Positions 58,871 to 64,000 of a stretch of 64,000 nucleotides of DNA are shown in pieces. The DNA lies in contig NZ_PDNU01000005.1 of assembly GCF_002631185.1 (NCBI RefSeq), forward strand, positions 54,222-118,221, in the 5' to 3' direction. Below the pieces are notes generated by a model, which was not told the DNA's origin, did not search any database, and saw nothing but the letters and a program-made list of their open reading frames with translations. This DNA comes from Teichococcus rhizosphaerae. Its GTDB lineage: Bacteria; Pseudomonadota; Alphaproteobacteria; Acetobacterales; Acetobacteraceae. Position numbers and translations under genes: made by a program. How positions within the stretch are numbered: the first letter of the stretch is position 1; each line of letters begins with the position of its first letter.

Positions 58871-59473
58871 ATGACCGCGCAGATCGACTACTACGTTTCG
58901 CTGAACTCGCCCTGGACGCATCTGGGCGGGGCGCGGCTGGAAGGGCTGGCGGCACGCCATGCCGCGAGGCTGCGCATCCATCCGGTGGATTTCTCCGCCA
59001 TCTTCGCCGCCTCCGGCGGGCTCCCCCTGCCCCGGCGCTCGCCGCAGCGCCAGGCCTACCGGCTCATGGAGCTGCGGCGCTGGCGGGAAAGGCTGGGGGC
59101 GCCCATCCAGCTGCAGCCGAAGTTCTTCCCGGCGCGCGAGGCGCTGCCGGCCCATGCCGTTATCGCCGTGCGGGAAAGCTTCGGCGATGCCCCGGCCGTC
59201 GCCCTGGCGCACGCCATCCTGAAGGCGCTCTGGGAACAGGAGCGCGACACCGGCGACGCCGCGACGCTGGCCGAACTCGCGGCCGGCGTCGGGCTGGATG
59301 GCGGCACGGTGCTCCGCCTGGCGGAGGAGCCGCGCTGGGCGGAGCGGCGCGCGGCGGACACGGAGGCGGCGCTGGCGCGCGGCGTCTTCGGCGCGCCCAG
59401 CTATGTGCTGGGGGAGGAGATCTTCTGGGGCCAGGACCGGCTCGACTTCCTTGATGAGGCGCTCGGGCGCTGA
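58871..59473 (+). CDS. DsbA-like / 2-hydroxychromene-2-carboxylate isomerase family protein
   Basis: A 200-residue thioredoxin-fold (kappa-GST-like) protein. It has no CxxC. The N-terminal motif is VSLNSPWTHLGG, with Ser at the glutathione-activating position, and the cis-Pro loop GAPSYVLGEE is present near residue 178. Family members isomerise aromatic breakdown intermediates with glutathione. It follows the LysR gene by 72 bp and may belong to its transcript. Start ATG 58871 fits homologues. Confidence 0.85.
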   Translation: MTAQIDYYVSLNSPWTHLGGARLEGLAARHAARLRIHPVDFSAIFAASGGLPLPRRSPQRQAYRLMELRRWRERLGAPIQLQPKFFPAREALPAHAVIAVRESFGDAPAVALAHAILKALWEQERDTGDAATLAELAAGVGLDGGTVLRLAEEPRWAERRAADTEAALARGVFGAPSYVLGEEIFWGQDRLDFLDEALGR

Positions 59474-59559
59474 ACGGCGCCTCGCGCTTTCCCGGCCTCC
59501 CGCGGGGCATGGTCGGGCGGGCGGCCGACGCGCCGGCCTGGCGGAAGCATGACGGTCTC

Positions 59560-59589
59560 GTGACAAGCCTCGCCCCCTCCGGATAGGAT
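59560..59589 (+). promoter_or_regulatory. Possible sigma70-type promoter of the ugp operon
   Basis: GTGACA (59560-59565) and TAGGAT (59584-59589) are spaced 18 bp, with 57 bp to the ugpB start. The match to TTGACA/TATAAT is moderate, and no other pair in this spacer looks better. Confidence 0.38.
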
Positions 59590-59646
59590 AACGGCAAGGG
59601 CCGGCCGGCCTTCGGGACCGGGCGGGGTTCAGGGAGAAGTCAACTC

Positions 59647-61002
59647 ATGCTGCGTCGCACACTGGCCAAGGGCGCCATCGGACTCACCACGGCGGCCATG
59701 GTTGCCGGACGGCCGGCGGCGGCCCAGGGGGCGCCGGTCGAGATCCAGTTCTGGCACGGGCTGACCCAGCCGCTGGGCGGCATGCTGGAGCAGGTCGCCG
59801 CCGGCTTCAACGAGAGCCAGCAGCGGTACCGCGTCAACGCCAGCTACCGGGGCGGCTACAGCGAGACGATGGTGGCCGCCATCGCCGCCTTCCGCGCCAA
59901 CAACGCGCCCCACATCGTGCAGATGTTCGAGGTCGGCACCGCGACGATGATGGCGGCGAGCCGCGCCACCAAGCCGGTGTGGGAGCTGCTGCAGCAGACC
60001 GGCGTCAAGATCGACTTCGAGGACGTGCTCGCCGGCGTGCGCGGCTATTACAGCCTGCCCGATGGCCGCATGGCCTCCATGCCGTTCAACAGCTCCACCT
60101 CCGTGTCCTTCTACAACAAGGACGCCTTCCGCAAGGCGGGGCTGGACCCGGAAGCCTTTCCCCGCACCTGGCCCGCCGTGGCCGAGGCCGCGCGCAAGCT
60201 GAAGGCCGCCGGCATCGCCACGCCGATGACGACCTCCTGGCCCACCTGGCTGATGGTGGAGCAGTTCAGCGCCATCCACGACATTCCTCTGGCCACCAAG
60301 GGCAACGGCTTCGGTGGGCTGGACGCGGAGCTGGCCATCAACAACCCGGTGCTGGCCCGGCACCTGCAGAACCTGATCGACTGGCACAAGGAAGGGCTGT
60401 TCCGCTATGGCGGGCGGGACAACGCGGCCGACGGGCTGCTGCCCGCGGGCGAGTGCGCCATCACCTTCGCCTCCTCCGGCACCCGCGCGCGCATCCTGCG
60501 CGAGGCGAAGTTCGACTGGGGCACGGCGATGCTGCCCTATTACGACGACGTGCCGAAGGCGCCGCTCAACTCCATCATCGGCGGCGCCTCGCTCTGGGCC
60601 ATGAACAAGGGGCCGAGCGGCGGGCGCAGCGAGGAGGAGTGGAAGGGCGTCGCCGAGTTCTTCGCCTGGCTGGCCAAGCCCGACGTCGCGGCCAAGTGGC
60701 ACATGGACACCGGCTACCTGCCGCTGACGCGCTCGGGCTACGAGCAGGTCAAGGCCAGCGGCTTCTACAAGCAGAATGTCGGGGCCGACGTGCCCATCGA
60801 GCAGATGCTGCGCGGCGGCGGCGTGCTGACGGAGAACTCGCGCGGCGTCCGCCTCGGCGGCTTCCCCGAGATCCGCAACATCATCCAGGAGGAGATGGAG
60901 CGCGCCTTCCAGGGCCAGCAGGACGCCAAGGCGCTGCTGGAGAACGCCACGCGCCGCGGCAATGTGGTGCTGCGCAACTTCGAGCGCGCCAACCGCGCCT
61001 GA
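59647..61002 (+). CDS. ugpB: Glycerol-3-phosphate-type ABC binding protein UgpB
   Basis: A 451-residue periplasmic binding protein of the extracellular-solute-binding family 1. The signal peptide is cleaved near AAAQG. The mature start [12 protein letters not shown] and the [18 protein letters not shown] block are typical of UgpB (sn-glycerol-3-phosphate or glycerophosphodiesters). An AGGGAGAAG ribosome site precedes the start. It is the first gene of a four-gene operon. Confidence 0.93.
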   Translation: MLRRTLAKGAIGLTTAAMVAGRPAAAQGAPVEIQFWHGLTQPLGGMLEQVAAGFNESQQRYRVNASYRGGYSETMVAAIAAFRANNAPHIVQMFEVGTATMMAASRATKPVWELLQQTGVKIDFEDVLAGVRGYYSLPDGRMASMPFNSSTSVSFYNKDAFRKAGLDPEAFPRTWPAVAEAARKLKAAGIATPMTTSWPTWLMVEQFSAIHDIPLATKGNGFGGLDAELAINNPVLARHLQNLIDWHKEGLFRYGGRDNAADGLLPAGECAITFASSGTRARILREAKFDWGTAMLPYYDDVPKAPLNSIIGGASLWAMNKGPSGGRSEEEWKGVAEFFAWLAKPDVAAKWHMDTGYLPLTRSGYEQVKASGFYKQNVGADVPIEQMLRGGGVLTENSRGVRLGGFPEIRNIIQEEMERAFQGQQDAKALLENATRRGNVVLRNFERANRA

Positions 61003-61004
61003 GC

Positions 61005-61886
61005 ATGCGCAAGGCTGTCATCTTCAAGGGCAAGCTGCTGCCGCTGCTGCTGATGCTGCCGCAGCTTGTCATCACCGGCATCTTCTTCTTCTGGCCCGCG
61101 GGCCAGGCCATCTGGTCCTCCCTGCTGCGGGAGGACGCCTTCGGGCTGAACCGCAGCTTCGTCGGGCTGGAGAACTTCGCGGAGGTGGTGGCCGACCCGA
61201 CCTGGCGGGACGCCGCCGCCAACACCGCGCTGTTCTCCTTCTCCGTCGCGGTGCTGGCACTGGCGGCGGCGCTGCTGCTGGCCGTGCAGGCGGACAAGGC
61301 CATCCGCGGCAGTGGCGCCTACAAGACGCTGCTGATCTGGCCCTACGCCGTGGCGCCGGCCATCGCCGCCGTGCTGTGGCTGTTCCTGTTCCACCCGCAG
61401 ATCGGGCTGATCGGGCGGGCGCTGAACGCGGCGCAGCTCGCCTGGGACTACCGGCTGAATGGCGGCCAGGCGATGACGCTGGTGATCATCGCCAGCGCGT
61501 GGAAGCAGGTCTCCTACAACTTCATCTTCTTCCTGGCGGGCCTGCAATCCATCCCCCGGGCGGTGCTGGAAGCGGCCAGCATCGACGGCGCACGGCCGAT
61601 GCGCCGCTTCTGGACCATCATCTTCCCCCTGCTCTCCCCCACCAGCTTCTTCCTGCTGACGGTGAACCTGGTCTACGCCTTCTTCGACACCTTCGGCGTC
61701 ATCCACGCCCTGACCCAGGGCGGCCCCGCCAAGGCCACGGAGACGCTGATCTACAAGGTCTATGTCGATGGCGTGGAGAACCTGAACCTCGGCGCCTCGG
61801 CGGCGCAGAGCGTGATCCTGATGGCCATCGTCATCGCCGTGACCGCGGCGCAGTTCCGCCTGATCGAGCGCAAGGTGCATTACTGA
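61005..61886 (+). CDS. ugpA: Glycerol-3-phosphate-type ABC permease UgpA
   Basis: A 293-residue MalF-like permease with six predicted helices and the EAA loop [20 protein letters not shown], which contacts the ATPase. It starts 2 bp after ugpB. The [16 protein letters not shown] block is a good UgpA marker. Confidence 0.94.
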   Translation: MRKAVIFKGKLLPLLLMLPQLVITGIFFFWPAGQAIWSSLLREDAFGLNRSFVGLENFAEVVADPTWRDAAANTALFSFSVAVLALAAALLLAVQADKAIRGSGAYKTLLIWPYAVAPAIAAVLWLFLFHPQIGLIGRALNAAQLAWDYRLNGGQAMTLVIIASAWKQVSYNFIFFLAGLQSIPRAVLEAASIDGARPMRRFWTIIFPLLSPTSFFLLTVNLVYAFFDTFGVIHALTQGGPAKATETLIYKVYVDGVENLNLGASAAQSVILMAIVIAVTAAQFRLIERKVHY

Positions 61887-62788
61887 TGGCGGATTCCGCG
61901 ACAGCCGCCACCGATCCCGCCCTGCGCGCCAGCCAGGCCCGGCAGCGCCGCGGCCGCTGGATGGCGCATGGCATCCTGCTGCTCGGCGTCATCATCTTCG
62001 CGCTGCCGATCTGGATCACCCTCGTCGGCTCCACGCATGACGCGAACACCATCGGCCGCGGCGAGGTCCCGCTGTGGTTCGGCGGCCAGGCGGTGGAGAA
62101 CTACATCTCCGCCTGGACCCGCGGCGGCGAGGGCATGCGCAGCACCCGCGCCGTGCCGGCCGGTACCATGCTGTGGAACTCGGCGGTGATGGCGACGCTG
62201 ATCGCGGTCGGCAAGATCGCCATCTCGCTGCTTTCCGCCTATGCGGTGGTGTTCTTCTCCTTTCCCGGCCGCATGTTCTTCTTCTGGATGATCTTCATCA
62301 CCCTGATGCTGCCGGTGGAGGTGCGGATCATCCCGACCTTCCAGGTCATGGTCGACCTCAACCTGACGGACAGCATGGCGGGGCTGGTGATCCCGGTGAT
62401 CGCCAGCGCGACCGCGACGCTGCTCTTCCGGCAGTTCTTCCTCACCATCCCCGACGAATACGTGGAGGCCGCCAAGATCGACGGCGCCGGCCCGCTCCGC
62501 TTCTTCTGGGACGTGGTGCTGCCGCTGTCGCGCACCAACATCGCGGCCCTGTTCGTCATCCTCTTCATCTATGGCTGGAACCAGTATCTGTGGCCGCTGC
62601 TGATCATCACCGACACCTCGCTCGAGACCATCGTCGTCGGCCTGTCCAAGATGATCGGGCGCGGCGACGCGCAGAATGAATGGAACGCCATCATGGCGAC
62701 GGCCATCCTGGCCCTCCTGCCGCCGGTCGCCGTCGTGATCCTGATGCAGCGCTGGTTCGTCAAGGGCCTGACCGAGACGGAGAAGTAA
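61886..62788 (+). CDS. ugpE: Glycerol-3-phosphate-type ABC permease UgpE
   Basis: A 300-residue MalG-like permease with six helices and the EAA loop [33 protein letters not shown] is typical of UgpE. ATG shares a base with the ugpA stop (TGATG) and its own stop overlaps ugpC, so translation of all three is coupled. Confidence 0.94.
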   Translation: MADSATAATDPALRASQARQRRGRWMAHGILLLGVIIFALPIWITLVGSTHDANTIGRGEVPLWFGGQAVENYISAWTRGGEGMRSTRAVPAGTMLWNSAVMATLIAVGKIAISLLSAYAVVFFSFPGRMFFFWMIFITLMLPVEVRIIPTFQVMVDLNLTDSMAGLVIPVIASATATLLFRQFFLTIPDEYVEAAKIDGAGPLRFFWDVVLPLSRTNIAALFVILFIYGWNQYLWPLLIITDTSLETIVVGLSKMIGRGDAQNEWNAIMATAILALLPPVAVVILMQRWFVKGLTETEK

Positions 62789-63840
62789 TGGCCACCCTCG
62801 AGCTTTCCCGCATCCAGAAATCCTTCGGCCCCACCACGGTGCTGCACGGCGTCGACCTCGACGTGGCGGAAGGGGAGATGGTGGTCATCGTCGGCGCCTC
62901 CGGCTGCGGCAAGTCCACGCTGCTGCGCATCACGGCGGGGCTGGAGACGCCCAGCTCCGGCACCGTGCGCATCGGCGGCCGCGACGTCACGGCGCTGGAG
63001 CCGCCGGACCGCGACATCGCGCTGGTGTTCCAGAACTACGCGCTCTACCCGCACATGACCGTCTTCGAGAACATGGCCTATGGCCTGAAGATCCGGGGCA
63101 TGCCGCGCGACGAGATCCGCCGCCGCGTGGAGGAATCCGCCCGCCTGCTCGGCATCGACGCGCTGCTGACGCGGCGGCCCCGCCAGCTCTCGGGCGGGCA
63201 GCGGCAGCGCGTCGCCATGGGCCGCGCCATCGTGCGGGAGCCCAAGCTGTTCCTGTTCGACGAGCCGCTCTCCAACCTCGATGCCAAGCTGCGCGTGCAG
63301 ATGCGGGCGGAGATCCGGCGCCTGCAGCGGCGCCTCGGCGTCACCTCCCTCTTCGTCACGCACGACCAGGTGGAGGCGATGACGCTGGGCGACCGGCTGG
63401 TGGTGATGAACCAGGGGCGCGCGGCGCAGATCGCGACGCCGATGGAGATCTTCACCAACCCGGCCGACACCTATGTCGCCAGCTTCATCGGCAGCCCGAC
63501 CATGAACCTGCTGCGCGCCACGCTGGAGGATGGCGGCGCCGGCGCCACCCTGGCCGCGGGCGGCCGCGTCCGCTTCGAGCGGCCCGTCCCCGCCCCGAAC
63601 GGGCGGCCCGTGATCGTCGGCATCCGGCCCGAGCATGTCACGCCGGGCGGCGAGCTGCCGGTCGCGATCGAGCTGGTGGAGCCGCTCGGCTCGGAAACCG
63701 TGCTGCACGGCACCCTGCCGGGCGGCGAGGCGATGACGGTGCGCGTGCAGGGCGCGGCGCCGGTGACGGGCGGCACCATGCCGGTCTCCCTGTCGCGCCA
63801 CCTCCATGTGTTCGACGCGGAAAGCGGCCGCCGGCTCTAG
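62788..63840 (+). CDS. ugpC: Glycerol-3-phosphate-type ABC ATPase UgpC
   Basis: A 350-residue MalK/UgpC-type ATPase. Walker [10 protein letters not shown] (near residue 37), signature LSGGQRQR, Walker [13 protein letters not shown] and switch His (VTHDQ) are present. The C-terminal TOBE-like regulatory domain spans about 240-350. Start ATG overlaps the ugpE stop by one base. Confidence 0.95.
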   Translation: MATLELSRIQKSFGPTTVLHGVDLDVAEGEMVVIVGASGCGKSTLLRITAGLETPSSGTVRIGGRDVTALEPPDRDIALVFQNYALYPHMTVFENMAYGLKIRGMPRDEIRRRVEESARLLGIDALLTRRPRQLSGGQRQRVAMGRAIVREPKLFLFDEPLSNLDAKLRVQMRAEIRRLQRRLGVTSLFVTHDQVEAMTLGDRLVVMNQGRAAQIATPMEIFTNPADTYVASFIGSPTMNLLRATLEDGGAGATLAAGGRVRFERPVPAPNGRPVIVGIRPEHVTPGGELPVAIELVEPLGSETVLHGTLPGGEAMTVRVQGAAPVTGGTMPVSLSRHLHVFDAESGRRL

Positions 63841-63892
63841 GAGGCGGCTTCCGGGAGCATCCTCGCCCGGCAATCGGCGCGGGAGGCGCGAA

Positions 63893-63930
63893 CACGAAAA
63901 AGCCCGGCACGGATGCCGGGCTTTTTCGTG
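63893..63930. terminator. Perfect 17-bp bidirectional terminator after ugpC
   Basis: A perfectly paired 17-bp stem (63893-63909 with 63914-63930) with loop CGGA carries A5 and T5 tracts within it. It can therefore terminate in both directions, closing the ugp operon and the tRNA transcript on the other strand. Confidence 0.95.
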
Positions 63931-63957
63931 ATTTCCTGCTGTGCAGGGAGCGGAGGC

Positions 63958-64000
63958 TGGCGCGCCCGGGAAGATTCGAACTCCCAACCCCCAGAGGTCG
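63958..64000 (-). tRNA. tRNA 3' half, runs off right edge (Arg-like acceptor)
   Basis: Read leftward, an encoded CCA, G73, acceptor CGGGCGC, T-arm GGGAG-TTCGAAT-CTTCC and an anticodon-stem half TCTGG are visible. The acceptor equals that of the tRNA-Arg at 48327, so Arg is the best guess. The edge cuts at or near the anticodon. Reading five-base stems gives an odd C at position 37, so the identity stays open. The shared terminator follows at 63930. Confidence 0.75.

Overview
The window is very GC-rich, with third codon positions almost all G or C. Its gene content fits an alphaproteobacterium of the Acetobacteraceae/Rhodospirillales type (Roseomonas-like). Supporting signs are the bolA / J-domain / cobS / cobT block, an aroK-aroB fusion, pqqBC, two HWE- or His-kinase-like proteins and a complete beta-ketoadipate tail. 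It looks chromosomal. I see no insertion sequence, prophage, CRISPR array or replication origin. Species level cannot be fixed from the sequence alone.

Layout. 1-5 kb: start of secA (runs off the left edge), a periplasmic parvulin, argJ, accA and a GFA-family protein. 5-10.4 kb: xerD, a tiny membrane protein, the fused shikimate kinase/dehydroquinate synthase, a DUF2889 protein and a hydrolase-TPR fusion. 10.4-15.5 kb: a BolA protein divergent from J-domain gene-cobS-cobT (aerobic cobaltochelatase) and a phytase-like lipoprotein. 15.4-21.5 kb: a degenerate histidine kinase, rpmB, a small exported tandem-repeat protein, an Atm1-type ABC exporter, a NUDIX protein and a SYLF protein. 21.5-26.5 kb: a phosphatase, an ABC-2 exporter pair and a PhzF protein. 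25.3-31.1 kb: aromatic catabolism, with pobA divergent from pobR, an IclR regulator and pcaI-pcaJ-pcaF. 31.1-32.7 kb: pqqB-pqqC without the rest of the pqq set. 33-36.7 kb: metallophosphoesterase, hldE and dgt. 36.7-42.6 kb: an exported repeat protein, a YciI-like protein, a ThDP enzyme, cysteine synthase, a small conserved protein and a SCO copper chaperone. 42.7-48 kb: class I ribonucleotide reductase, with nrdA and nrdB separated by a PAS-PAS-GAF-HWE kinase. 48.3 kb: tRNA-Arg(ACG).

48.7-58.8 kb is the most distinctive accessory block. A LysR regulator faces a leftward run of Baeyer-Villiger-type monooxygenase, HSL-family esterase, periplasmic binding protein, LivH, LivM, LivG, LivF and a short-chain dehydrogenase. 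A simple reading is uptake of a ketone-bearing compound followed by oxygen insertion to an ester or lactone, hydrolysis and alcohol oxidation. The substrate is unknown.

58.9-63.9 kb: an HCCA-isomerase/DsbA-type protein and a tightly packed ugpBAEC glycerol-3-phosphate-type ABC importer, closed by a perfect 17-bp terminator. A partial tRNA runs off the right edge.
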